A DNA stretch of 64,000 nt. Origin: Caballeronia concitans. GTDB taxonomy: Bacteria; Pseudomonadota; Gammaproteobacteria; Burkholderiales; Burkholderiaceae. Made by a program: the position numbers and the translations under genes. Each line of letters starts with the position of its first letter. Within the stretch, counting starts at the first letter, position 1. This document shows positions 43,742 through 52,167 of the stretch, piece after piece. A model generated the notes under the pieces. That model made no database searches and was not told the DNA's origin. It saw only the letters and a list, made by a program, of their open reading frames with translations. The DNA is taken from the NCBI RefSeq assembly GCF_001544615.1, contig NZ_FCNV02000002.1, positions 62,001-126,000 on the forward strand, given 5' to 3'.

Positions 43742-44854
43742 TCAATGCGCGGGAACGCCTTTGCGCCACGCGCCCCAGTGCGTGACGATTTCCTTCACGA
43801 CCGGGCCGCCGGTCAAGTACAGGTTCTGAATGGCGGGCGCGAAGCCGCCCTGTGCGGAATAGTTCAAGAGATTGTCCGCGGCCGTCTGCCCCTGATACGG
43901 CCGGTCGAAGTCCGAGCCGGCCCGGAGCACGGCGACGCGCGACAGATCCACCCGCTTCGCGCTCGCCGCACGCTTGAGCGCTTCGTATGTCGCATTGTCT
44001 TCCTGCTGCGTCGTGCAATAGACGCCTTTGCCGTCGGTCAAAAGACGCGTCCAGTCACGCGCGCGTTCGCCGATGAATTTGCCGGACCACCAGGTGTCGC
44101 CTGCAAGCGTGTCGCACTGGATGACAGCGGGCGGCTGATTCGCCGGCGCATAGTTGAACTTCGCGCGCGCGACTTTCGCCTCGTCACTGTCGGACAACTT
44201 GACGTTGCGGGAGATGCTGTACGCGGCATCCGCGAGCGATGCGTTCAGCGCGAAAACCTCCGTGCGGTAATCGAGCGGCGGCTTCTCCGTTGGGTTTTTC
44301 GTATTGATGCCGAGGAACCCGGTGGGCCAGTCGGCGGGCTTCTCGCGCGCGTCGAGTTCCCACTGGATGCCGAAATCGACGAGATACTTCGCCCATGCCG
44401 CCGAACCGAGCGTCCCGCGAGCCGGATCGATCCCCGCGATTCCCGCGACCAGGAAATAGGTGTGCCGCAGATCGAACTGCTCGGAGAAGCCCAGCGCCAT
44501 GATGGACGCCGCCGCGTTCGCGTGGCCCATGCCGGTGGTCATCACGCAGACGTCGTCGCGATTGCAATTGACATTGGGATAGTCCGGTGACAGCCCCGGC
44601 ACCTTCACGGTTTGCCACGGGCCGAGATTGTCCAGCCAGACCTGGCCTTCGGGGCCGAACATCGAAATGATCATCACTTTGACGTGCCGGCCGCCATCGC
44701 CGTGCCGCCCGGAGTCGTGGTCGTTGTCGTCCTGCGCATACGCGCAAGCAGTGAACAGTGAGACGCTCGCCAGGGCGGCGGCCAAAACGCGTGGATAGAA
44801 GATGCGGGCAGCGGAATTCGGTCGAGACGCGGCAGCTTTGGTCATGGCAGGCAT
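43742..44854 (-). CDS. Purine nucleoside permease (NUP)-like exported protein
   Basis: 370 residues if the second ATG (44854) of an ATGATG start after ACGAGG is used. A signal peptide ends at about residue 40 (LASVSLFTACAYAQ). The mature protein has VKVMIISMFGPEGQVWLDNLGPW, CVMTTGMGHANAAASIMALG, TYFLVAGIAGIDPARGTLGSAAWAKYLVDFGI and VLRAGSDFDRPYQGQTAAD. This matches the NUP family, whose fungal founder is linked to nucleoside uptake and whose fold is phosphorylase-like. In bacteria it is exported and the function is unproven. It could bind or cleave nucleosides in the periplasm. Confidence 0.85.
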   Translation of the reverse strand: MPAMTKAAASRPNSAARIFYPRVLAAALASVSLFTACAYAQDDNDHDSGRHGDGGRHVKVMIISMFGPEGQVWLDNLGPWQTVKVPGLSPDYPNVNCNRDDVCVMTTGMGHANAAASIMALGFSEQFDLRHTYFLVAGIAGIDPARGTLGSAAWAKYLVDFGIQWELDAREKPADWPTGFLGINTKNPTEKPPLDYRTEVFALNASLADAAYSISRNVKLSDSDEAKVARAKFNYAPANQPPAVIQCDTLAGDTWWSGKFIGERARDWTRLLTDGKGVYCTTQQEDNATYEALKRAASAKRVDLSRVAVLRAGSDFDRPYQGQTAADNLLNYSAQGGFAPAIQNLYLTGGPVVKEIVTHWGAWRKGVPAH

Positions 44855-45059
44855 CATCCTCGTAAAGGTTCGAACCTCGAAGGAAGGCCGCACGCGTCGG
44901 ACGACCCGTGCGGCCACCGAGACCGATTATAGTGGCCACGAGACGGGCGTCGATGATGCCGGCGCGCATCCGTGATGGCACGGCTTTTTGCCTTTTCCAT
45001 CGCGAAGTCGCGCCTGACTCATGCTTAAATAACGCGTCCGCCTTCCTTCCGATCGCAAC

Positions 45060-45920
45060 GTGCCCACCTTCGACCAACTCGCCGCCGCCATTCGCGACCG
45101 CTTCCCCGATCTGAGCCCGCAGTTCCAGGCCGGCGCCGCGTTCCTTCTCGACTATCCCGACGAAGTCGCCGTCCTCTCGATGCGCAAGGTCGCCGAGCGC
45201 GCGAAGGTCCAGCCCGCCGCGATGGTGCGTCTTTCGCAGCAGCTCGGTTTCCCCGGCTGGAACGAGTTGCGCGATGTTTTCGTGAGCCGGGTGCGCACGC
45301 GTCCCGAACCGCTGACGACGCGCGCCCGCTCGCTCGTGAAAGGCGGTGCCGACAATCATCTGAGCCGCGATCTCGCGCAGGCTCAATTGCACAATCTCGA
45401 ACTCACGCTCGCGCAGAACGCTGCGAGCGTCGTCGACACGGCGAAGACGTTGAAAAAGGCGCCGCAAGTCCACGTCGCCGGTTTCCGGTCGTGCTATCCG
45501 GTTGCGTTCGGTTTGCTCTACGGATATCGCCTCTTTCGTCCGTCGGTGAGTCTCGTCAGCGGCGAGGCCGGCACGCTGGAAATGCAGTTGCGCTGCATCG
45601 AAAAAAAGCACGCCGTGGTGGTCGTCAGCTTCGCGCCGTATTCCGTCGAAGCGGTGCGCGTCGCGCAGGCGGCCGTCGAGCGCGGCGCGAAACTCATCGC
45701 GCTGACCGATAGCGCCGTGTCGCCCATTGCGCTGAACGCGGATCACACGCTCGTCTTCTCGCATGAATCGCCGTCGTTCTTCCCGTCGCTCGTGGCGGCT
45801 TCCGCGCTCGCGGAAATGCTCGTCGCGCACCTGCTCGCGCTCGAAGGCAAGGACGCGATCGCGAATCTGGAACAAGCCGAAGCCGCGCTTCATTCGAACG
45901 GCGCCTACGCGGCGAGCTGA
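45060..45920 (+). CDS. RpiR/MurR-family regulator with SIS domain
   Basis: 286 residues with a GTG start and no strong ribosome-binding site. The N-terminal helix-turn-helix domain is the RpiR type (KVAERAKVQPAAMVRLSQQLGFPGWNELRDVFVSRVR, about 43-79). The SIS domain begins near residue 130 (QVHVAGFRSCYPVAFGLLYGYRLF) and contains VVVSFAPYSVEAVRVAQAAVERGAKLIALTDS. The gene precedes an aminotransferase and a CMD-family gene on the same strand. The ACAAATGTTG element downstream of it and before the binding protein at 48876 is its likely target. Confidence 0.9.
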   Translation: MPTFDQLAAAIRDRFPDLSPQFQAGAAFLLDYPDEVAVLSMRKVAERAKVQPAAMVRLSQQLGFPGWNELRDVFVSRVRTRPEPLTTRARSLVKGGADNHLSRDLAQAQLHNLELTLAQNAASVVDTAKTLKKAPQVHVAGFRSCYPVAFGLLYGYRLFRPSVSLVSGEAGTLEMQLRCIEKKHAVVVVSFAPYSVEAVRVAQAAVERGAKLIALTDSAVSPIALNADHTLVFSHESPSFFPSLVAASALAEMLVAHLLALEGKDAIANLEQAEAALHSNGAYAAS

Positions 45921-45945
45921 ACATCGCATCACGGCGCAGGAGTGC

Positions 45946-45961
45946 AACAACAAATGTTGTT
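45946..45961. promoter_or_regulatory. RpiR operator candidate before the aminotransferase gene
   Basis: AACAACA-AA-TGTTGTT is a perfect 7+7 dyad 52 bp upstream of the aminotransferase ATG. Its core ACAAATGTTG recurs at 48905 upstream of the binding-protein gene, next to the inverted variant ACATATGTTG. Confidence 0.6.
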
Positions 45962-46013
45962 TCGATGCTAATATCGAACATCGCGTGTTGCACGCACTCA
46001 ACGGGCAGTGACC

Positions 46014-47357
46014 ATGACCACGGTATTTCATCGCGCGCCGCGCGCGAGGCTTCCTGTCGCCGTGCTCGGCGACGGCATCGAAATCGTCGATTCCACCGGC
46101 AAGCGCTATATCGACGCGTGCGGTGGCGCGGCCGTCTCGTGTCTCGGACACAGCCATCCGCGCGTGATCGAAGCCATCCAGCGACAAGTCCAGCAGCTGC
46201 CCTACGCGCACACATCGTTCTTCACCACGGAACCCGCGGAAGATCTCGCGAACCTGCTCGTCGATGCCGCGCCGAAGAACCTCGGTCACGTGTACTTCGT
46301 GTCCGGCGGCTCCGAAGCGATGGAAGCCGCGCTCAAGCTCGCGCGCCAGTACTTCGTCGAGAAAGGGCAGCCCGGGCGCCGGCATTTCATCGCGCGCCGG
46401 CAGAGCTATCACGGCAACACGCTCGGCGCGCTGGCTATCGGTGGCAACGCATGGCGGCGCGAGCCGTTCCTGCCGATTCTGATCGAAGCGCATCATGTCT
46501 CGCCGTGCTTCGCGTATCGCGAGCAGCAGGCGGGCGAAACCGACGAAGCCTTCGCGCAACGTCTCGCGGACGAACTCGAAGCGAAGATTCTCGAACTCGG
46601 CGCGGAGTCGGTGGCGGCGTTCGTCGCCGAAACGGTCGTCGGCGCGACGGCGGGCGCGGTGCCGCCCGTGCGCGACTATTTTCGCAAGATTCGCGCGGTC
46701 TGCGACAAGTACGGCGTGCTGCTGATCCTCGACGAAGTCATGTCCGGCATGGGCCGCACGGGCTATCTCTTCGCGTGCGAGGAAGACGGCGTTGAGCCCG
46801 ACATTCTCGCGATCGCGAAGGGCCTCGGCGCGGGCTATCAGCCGATCGGCGCGACGCTCGTCAGCAACGAGATATTCGATACGATCGTCGGCGGTTCGGG
46901 CTTCTTCCAGCACGGCCACACCTATATCGGTCACGCGACGGCGTGCGCGGCGGCGCTCGAAGTGCAGAAGGTCATCGCAGAAGACAAGCTGCTCGACAAC
47001 GTGAAGGCGCGCGGCGAGCAACTGCGCGCGGCGTTGCGCGAGCGGCACGCGGATCATCCGTTCATCGGCAACGTTCGCGGGCGCGGTCTCTTCACCGGCG
47101 TCGAGCTGGTGCAGGATCGCGCGAGCAAGACGCCGTTCGATCCGAAGCACAAGCTGCACGCGGTCATCAAGAGCGAGGCGATGAAGCGCGGCCTCATGGT
47201 CTATCCGATGGGCGGCACCGTCGATGGCCGCATCGGCGATCATGTGCTCATCGCACCGCCGTTCATCACGACGAGCGCGCAGATCGAAACCATCGTCGAG
47301 CGGCTTTCCGATGCCATCGACGGTGCGCTGTCGGCCATCGGCGCGAAGGCGGCATGA
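46014..47357 (+). CDS. Class III PLP-dependent aminotransferase
   Basis: 447 residues from the ATG at 46014; a GTG two codons earlier is possible. GGAAVSCLGHSHPRVIEAIQRQ, YFVSGGSEAMEAALKLARQY and SYHGNTLGAL form the cofactor phosphate region, ILDEVMSGMGRTG has the PLP-ring Asp, and LAIAKGLGAGYQPIGATLVS holds the Schiff-base Lys. These enzymes usually act on omega-amino groups (beta-alanine, GABA, taurine, diamines). The neighbours, an RpiR regulator, a CMD-family protein and an amino-acid binding protein, suggest catabolism of an amino compound. The exact substrate is unknown. Confidence 0.9.
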   Translation: MTTVFHRAPRARLPVAVLGDGIEIVDSTGKRYIDACGGAAVSCLGHSHPRVIEAIQRQVQQLPYAHTSFFTTEPAEDLANLLVDAAPKNLGHVYFVSGGSEAMEAALKLARQYFVEKGQPGRRHFIARRQSYHGNTLGALAIGGNAWRREPFLPILIEAHHVSPCFAYREQQAGETDEAFAQRLADELEAKILELGAESVAAFVAETVVGATAGAVPPVRDYFRKIRAVCDKYGVLLILDEVMSGMGRTGYLFACEEDGVEPDILAIAKGLGAGYQPIGATLVSNEIFDTIVGGSGFFQHGHTYIGHATACAAALEVQKVIAEDKLLDNVKARGEQLRAALRERHADHPFIGNVRGRGLFTGVELVQDRASKTPFDPKHKLHAVIKSEAMKRGLMVYPMGGTVDGRIGDHVLIAPPFITTSAQIETIVERLSDAIDGALSAIGAKAA

Positions 47358-47406
47358 GCGAGGCGACGCGACGCTTCACCAACACTCAACGAACATCGAT
47401 TCCGAC

Positions 47407-47961
47407 ATGAGCAAGCGACTTCCCGACTTCAACGCCGCCACCGCATCCGATGAACAGAAAGCCGTGTTGCAGGACATTCTGAGCGGCCCGCGCGGCAATC
47501 TCAATGGCCCGTTTCTCGGCTGGATTTTCAGTCCGGAACTCGCGCAGAACGCGCAAAAGCTCGGCGCGTTCTGCCGCTACCAAACGGGCCTGCCGCTGCG
47601 GCTTTCGGAACTCGCCATTCTCGTGACGGCGGCGCGCTGGCGCTCGCAGGCGGAGTGGCATATCCATCATCCCATCGCGCTCGATGCCGGCGTGCCCGCC
47701 GATGTCGCCGAAGCGCTGCGCACGGGCCAGACGCCAACTTTCGCCGATGCCGACGACAAGCTCATCGTCGATTTCGCGACCGAGCTATACGAAACGAAGC
47801 GCGTCAGCGATGCCACCTACGGCGCCGCCGTCGCGCGCTTCGGCCATACGGTCGTGGTGAATCTCGTCGGGCTGCTGGGCTATTACGCGCTCGTTGCCAT
47901 GACGCTCAATACGTTCGATATGCGCGCGGAAGGGCAGACCGATCTGCCCTTCGACGAGTAA
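47407..47961 (+). CDS. Carboxymuconolactone decarboxylase (CMD/AhpD) family protein
   Basis: 184 residues from the ATG at 47407. The region RLSELAILVTAARWRSQAEWHIHHPIALDAGVPADVAEALRTGQ is the CMD fold. The motif is E-W-H-I-H-H rather than the AhpD CxxC, so it is not a thiol peroxidase partner but closer to the lactone or quinone-acting members. It follows the aminotransferase gene by 49 bp, so the two are probably one transcript. Its role in the pathway is not known. Confidence 0.85.
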   Translation: MSKRLPDFNAATASDEQKAVLQDILSGPRGNLNGPFLGWIFSPELAQNAQKLGAFCRYQTGLPLRLSELAILVTAARWRSQAEWHIHHPIALDAGVPADVAEALRTGQTPTFADADDKLIVDFATELYETKRVSDATYGAAVARFGHTVVVNLVGLLGYYALVAMTLNTFDMRAEGQTDLPFDE

Positions 47962-47970
47962 GTTACGTCG

Positions 47971-48876
47971 TCATTCGAGCGCCTTGTCGTTCGGGTCGGC
48001 GTAGAGCTTCTTCACCGTGTCGCTCATCGGGAACTCGAAGTTGATGTTCTTCGGCGGCACGGGTTTCATGAACCACTTGTCGTACATCGCGTTGATTTCG
48101 CCGCTTTTCATCGCCTGACTCATCGCATCGTCCACGAGCTTCTTGAACTCCGGATCGTCCTTTCTCAGCATGAAGCCGTACGCCTCCGACGATTGCGGCG
48201 TGCCGACCAGCACCCAGTCCGAAGGCTTCGCGGTGAGCGAACGCGTTCCCGCGAGCAGCACGTCGTCCATCATGTAGGCCACCGCGCGGCCGGTTTCCAG
48301 CGTCACGCGGCCTTCGCCGTAGTCCTTCGCGCTGATGATGCTCATGTTCATCTTCTTCTCTTCGTTCATCTTGCGAAGAATGCGCTCGGACGTCGTGCCC
48401 TGATTCGTCACGACCGTCTTGCCCGCGAGATCGGGGAAGTCCTTGATGCCGGAATCCTTCTTCGTCAAGAGGCGCGTCGTGGCGACGAAGAAGGTATCGG
48501 AGAACGCGACCTGATTCTGACGCGACGTGAGATTGGTGGTCACGCCGCATTCGAGATCGACGGTGCCGTTCTGCACGAGCGGAATGCGGTTTTGCGACGT
48601 CACCGGAATGAAGCGCACGCGCAGGTCCGGATGCTTCGTTCTGGCTTTGACCGCGTCGATGATCTTGTTGCACAGGTCCTGCGAAAAGCCGATGACTTCG
48701 TTGTTCGCGCCGACGTACGAGAACGGCACCGATGTCTCGCGATGCCCGATTGCAATCATGTTGGCGCTCTGAATCTTCGCGAGCGTCGGCTGGCCGTCCT
48801 GGCCGTAGCTTGCTCCCGTGACGAGCGACAGCGCGGCAAGCGCGACAGACGATGCGAACAGCGATGTGGTCTTCAT
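47971..48876 (-). CDS. Amino-acid ABC transporter periplasmic binding protein (GltI-like), orphan
   Basis: 301 residues. The signal peptide is MKTTSLFASSVALAALSLVTGASYG. The mature part follows the glutamate/aspartate receptor pattern: IAIGHRETSVPFSYVGANNEVIGFSQDLCNKIIDAVKARTK, GTVDLECGVTTNLTSRQNQVAFSDTFF and GKTVVTNQGTTSERILRKMNEEKK. AAAGGACGTC precedes the ATG. No permease or ATPase gene lies beside it. It converges on the CMD gene with a 9-bp gap, and its promoter carries two copies of the ACAAATGTTG element. It is therefore probably co-regulated with the RpiR cluster and supplies its substrate. Confidence 0.9.
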   Translation of the reverse strand: MKTTSLFASSVALAALSLVTGASYGQDGQPTLAKIQSANMIAIGHRETSVPFSYVGANNEVIGFSQDLCNKIIDAVKARTKHPDLRVRFIPVTSQNRIPLVQNGTVDLECGVTTNLTSRQNQVAFSDTFFVATTRLLTKKDSGIKDFPDLAGKTVVTNQGTTSERILRKMNEEKKMNMSIISAKDYGEGRVTLETGRAVAYMMDDVLLAGTRSLTAKPSDWVLVGTPQSSEAYGFMLRKDDPEFKKLVDDAMSQAMKSGEINAMYDKWFMKPVPPKNINFEFPMSDTVKKLYADPNDKALE

Positions 48877-49441
48877 GACGTCCTTTATTCTCCGGTTGAG
48901 TGATACAAATGTTGCCACGCCAATATTAATCGCAACATATGTAATCACCCTAGGGCGAACGCCGGCGCGTTGCATCGGCGCGCCAGTGAGGGACGACTCG
49001 CGCAGGCGGGCGATCCGTGCAGGAGCGTGATCCAGCGATACATCCGGAGATCGCTCCGTCGGTGACGAGGCGCGCCGCGCCCGTTTCCCCGTCGATGCGA
49101 TAGATCGAACCCGGCGCAACATGCGATTACTGGGGATGTCGCCAGACAGAAGAAAGCGGCCATCGCCGAATCACACCGGACCTTCGGTGAAACGAAAGCC
49201 GGTTGCAAGCCGCTCGATCGCCGAGATAGCGTTCGGTCTGCTGCCAATGGGTCTGTCTCCTGCGTTGCTGTCCATGCTTAAGCCCGCGGATCAAGCGCTC
49301 AAACGATAAAAATCCTTGCTTCTCAAGCAAGCCATAGCAGTTCCCCGATCCGTATGATGGGCGCATCGAGCGATCTCCATTCGATTCCCACACATCTCAC
49401 GGCGCGCACTCGCTGCGCCTTTGTCTCAAGCGAAAACTCAC
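48877..49441. other. Intergenic region: RpiR sites and a dyad, no gene seen
   Basis: About 565 bp between the divergent binding-protein and UxaA/GarD-type genes. Besides the RpiR elements it has CTTGCTT at 49315-49321 and AAGCAAG at 49325-49331, a 7+7 dyad with a 3-bp gap, 110 bp before the dehydratase start. This may be an operator. The open frames on either strand (for example 49127-49393) have no recognisable product. Confidence 0.5.
48905..48942. promoter_or_regulatory. Paired RpiR elements before the binding-protein gene
   Basis: ACAAATGTTGC at 48905-48915 and GCAACATATGT at 48932-48942 are inverted copies with 16 bp between them, 28 bp upstream of the start. The first shares ten bases with the dyad at 45946. 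Confidence 0.6.
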
Positions 49442-50989
49442 ATGATCGAGCAGTCCGAAAAGCGTGTAGCCGGCCCGGTGATCCGTTTGCATTCGAACGA
49501 TAACGTCGTCATCGCCCGCATGGATGTGGGGATCGGCACGCGCGTGGACGCCGAAGATTTCGTCAGCCGCAGCCAGGTGAGCGCCGGCTACAAGATCGCG
49601 GCGCGCCCGATCAGCCAGGGCGAGCCGATTCGCAAATACAACGTGGTCATCGGCTTTGCCGCGACGGATATCCCGGCGGGCACGCTCGTTCACGGACACA
49701 ACGTCGAATTTCGCGACTTCGATCGCGACTATGCGCATGGCGCGGACTATCGCCCGGTCGAGTTGCTTCCCGCCGAGAAGCGCGCGACGTTTCAGGGCAT
49801 CGTGCGCGCGGACGGCGCGGTGGCGACGCGCAACTACATCGGCATTCTGTCGACGGTGAATTGCTCGGCCACGGTCGTGCACAGGATCGCGGAATGGTTC
49901 ACGCCCGAGCGTCTCGCGGATTATCCGAACGTCGATGGCGTGGTTGCGTTCAGTCATTCGATCGGCTGCGGCATGGAGATGAGCGGCGAGCCGATGCAGC
50001 TTCTGCGCCGCACGATGGCGGGCTATGCGCGGCACGCGAATCTCGCGGCGGCGCTGATCGTCGGACTCGGCTGCGAGCGCAATCAACTGCAAGGGCTGCT
50101 CGATCAGGAAGGCCTGAGCGAAAGTTCGCGGCTGCATACCTTCACCATGCAGGACACCGGCGGCACGCGCAAGACGATCGAGGCGGGCATCGAGGCCGTG
50201 AAGGCGCTGCTGCCGCGCGCGAACGACGTGACGCGCAGCACCGTCGATGCAAGCCATCTGAAGATCGGCCTGCAATGCGGCGGCTCGGACGGATTCTCGT
50301 CGATCAGCGCGAATCCCGCGCTCGGCGCGGCGATGGATATCCTCGTGCGCCACGGCGGCACCGCGATTCTGTCGGAGACGCCCGAGGTCTATGGCGTCGA
50401 ACACACGCTGACGCGCCGCGCGCAAAGCCGTGCGGTGGGCGAGAAGCTCGTCGAACGCATCCGCTGGTGGAAGGAAGAGTATTCGGTCGGGCGCGACGTG
50501 CAGATCAATGGAAAGGTCAGTCCCGGCAATCAGGCCGGCGGTCTCGCGAACATCTTCGAGAAGTCGATCGGCTCGTCGATGAAAGGCGGCACCACGCCGT
50601 TGATGGAGGTGTATCGGTACGCCGAACCGGTGACGCAGCGCGGCCTCGTGTTCATGGATACGCCGGGCTTCGATCCGGTGTCCGCGACCGGTCAGATCGC
50701 GGGCGGCGCGAATCTCATCGCCTTCACCACGGGACGCGGCTCGATGTTCGGCGCGAAGCCCGTGCCCTCGATCAAGCTCGCGACCAATACGCCGATGTAC
50801 CGTCGTCTTGCCGAGGACATGGACCTGAACTGCGGCGCGATCCTCGACGGCGAGGCGAGCATCGAGAGCATGGGGCAGGCGATCTTCGATGCGTTGCTCG
50901 CAACCGCATCGGGCCAGCGCAGCAAGAGCGAACTCCTCGGGCTGGGCGACCACGAATTCGTGCCGTGGCAGATCGGCATCATGAGTTGA
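49442..50989 (+). CDS. UxaA/GarD-family altronate or galactarate dehydratase
   Basis: 515 residues from the ATG at 49442; a TTG seven codons earlier was rejected. An N-terminal SAF domain (VIRLHSNDNVVIARMDVGIGTRV to GEPIRKYNVVIGFAATDIPAGTLV) is followed by the main domain with GIVRADGAVATRNYIGILSTVNCSATVV, VAFSHSIGCGM, GLGCERNQLQGLL, GLQCGGSDGFSSISANPALGAA and a C-terminal FTTGRGSMFGAKPVPSIKLATNTP. The length fits one-chain dehydratases with both domains. It would remove water from altronate or galactarate to a 2-keto-3-deoxy acid. Given the hexarate genes nearby, galactarate is a good candidate, but the sequence does not settle this. Confidence 0.88.
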   Translation: MIEQSEKRVAGPVIRLHSNDNVVIARMDVGIGTRVDAEDFVSRSQVSAGYKIAARPISQGEPIRKYNVVIGFAATDIPAGTLVHGHNVEFRDFDRDYAHGADYRPVELLPAEKRATFQGIVRADGAVATRNYIGILSTVNCSATVVHRIAEWFTPERLADYPNVDGVVAFSHSIGCGMEMSGEPMQLLRRTMAGYARHANLAAALIVGLGCERNQLQGLLDQEGLSESSRLHTFTMQDTGGTRKTIEAGIEAVKALLPRANDVTRSTVDASHLKIGLQCGGSDGFSSISANPALGAAMDILVRHGGTAILSETPEVYGVEHTLTRRAQSRAVGEKLVERIRWWKEEYSVGRDVQINGKVSPGNQAGGLANIFEKSIGSSMKGGTTPLMEVYRYAEPVTQRGLVFMDTPGFDPVSATGQIAGGANLIAFTTGRGSMFGAKPVPSIKLATNTPMYRRLAEDMDLNCGAILDGEASIESMGQAIFDALLATASGQRSKSELLGLGDHEFVPWQIGIMS

Positions 50990-50999
50990 GCGAGAACAG

Positions 51000-51188
51000 G
51001 TTCGACGCATCCGTACACGGCAGGCGATCGTCCGCGGCCGATGGCTCGAACGGTATCGAGGCCGCTTCATAGAAGTGTCAAGAAGAGATACGAAGACCGG
51101 CAAATACCGCTATGTCCGTGACGGCCCGCTATTCACCGCGGGCGCGATCAGCTACATGGACCGCGCGGCGCTAAAGAAGATCGAGTGA
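51000..51188 (+). pseudogene. Possible C-terminal remnant of a lost gene
   Basis: The frame ending at the TGA at 51186-51188 is open back into the 3' end of the dehydratase gene. It reads like protein: RGRWLERYRGRFIEVSRR, then DTKTGKYRYVRDGPLFTAGA and ISYMDRAALKKIE. Third positions are mostly G or C, as in real genes here. The only internal start is a GTG at 51075 without a ribosome-binding site. I do not recognise the family. It may be a fragment left by a deletion, or a 37-residue gene. Confidence 0.35.
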
Positions 51189-51230
51189 AATGCGTTGTCT
51201 CTGGAATTCCAGCACGCACGCCGTCTGCAC

Positions 51231-52157
51231 TTACTCGACCACGGTTATCCCTTTTCCCGTTTCAAACACGGCCAGGACATTGTCGATCATGAGTCGCGCC
51301 ATCGCGAGGCGCGTCTCGTGCGTCGCGCTGCCGATATGCGGACTCAGCACGACCTGCTCGAAGCCGCATAACGGCGAATCCGCGAGCGGCTCATGCTCGA
51401 ATACGTCGAGCGCGGCGCCTGCAATCGCGTTGCGCGCGAGCGCCGTCACCAGCGCCGCTTCATCGACCACCGAGCCGCGCGCGATGTTCACGAGCATTCC
51501 GTTCGGACCGAGCGCATCGAGCACCGCGGCATCGATCAGATGACGCGTCTCGCGTCCGCCCGGACAACTCGCGATCAGCACGTCCGACCATCCCGCAAGT
51601 TCGATCACATCGGAGAAGTAGGGGAAGTCGAGCGCCTGCCGCGAGCGCCCGAAGTACGCAATGGACACATCGAACGGCATCAGCCGCCGCGCGATCTCGC
51701 GCCCGATACGCCCCATTCCGACGATGCCGACACGCTTGCCCGCAAGACTCGATCCGAGCGGAAACGCGCCCCTGGTCCATGCGCCCGAACGCGTGAAGCG
51801 GTCCGCCATCGGCAACCGGCGCAGCAGCGCGAGCATCAGGCCGATGGTCAGCTCAGCGACCGCCGCGTTCAGCAGGTCCGGCGTGTTCGTGACGACGACG
51901 CCACGCTCGCGCGCGTACGCCACCGGTATCCGGTCGAAGCCGACGCCGCTCGTCGCGACGATCCGCAGCGACGGCAAGCGCGCGATCAGCGCTTCGTCGA
52001 TGTCGTAATTCGATCGCGTGACGATCGCGCCGATACGCGCGCGCAGCGCATCGTCGGCATCGACTTCGGCGAGCGTACGAAGCGCGAAGCGCTCGCCGAT
52101 CATCGTCTGGACGGCGGCGGGAAACTCGCCGATCTGCAATACGGGAGGCATGGTCAT
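51231..52157 (-). CDS. D-isomer-specific 2-hydroxyacid dehydrogenase
   Basis: 308 residues, the usual length of this family. The NAD(P) site is KRVGIVGMGRIGREIARRLMPF near residue 146. VSIAYFGRS follows as the cofactor-specificity strand, and VLSPHIGSATHETR holds the catalytic His. ARGSVVDEAALVTAL carries the catalytic Arg region. It would reduce a 2-keto acid such as hydroxypyruvate, glyoxylate or pyruvate, a plausible end product of sugar-acid cleavage by the DapA-family enzyme at 53522. It starts 10 bp after the MFS stop and is the last gene of that group. Confidence 0.9.
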   Translation of the reverse strand: MTMPPVLQIGEFPAAVQTMIGERFALRTLAEVDADDALRARIGAIVTRSNYDIDEALIARLPSLRIVATSGVGFDRIPVAYARERGVVVTNTPDLLNAAVAELTIGLMLALLRRLPMADRFTRSGAWTRGAFPLGSSLAGKRVGIVGMGRIGREIARRLMPFDVSIAYFGRSRQALDFPYFSDVIELAGWSDVLIASCPGGRETRHLIDAAVLDALGPNGMLVNIARGSVVDEAALVTALARNAIAGAALDVFEHEPLADSPLCGFEQVVLSPHIGSATHETRLAMARLMIDNVLAVFETGKGITVVE

Positions 52158-52167
52158 CGTCGGATGC

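Noticed and set aside
44184-47243. 1019-codon open frame on the minus strand
   Set aside because: It runs antisense through the RpiR and aminotransferase genes and out of frame through the NUP-like gene. It has no domain along its length.
49127-49393. 88-codon minus-strand frame before the UxaA/GarD-type gene
   Set aside because: The translation is basic and low in recognisable structure, with no ribosome-binding site or family resemblance.
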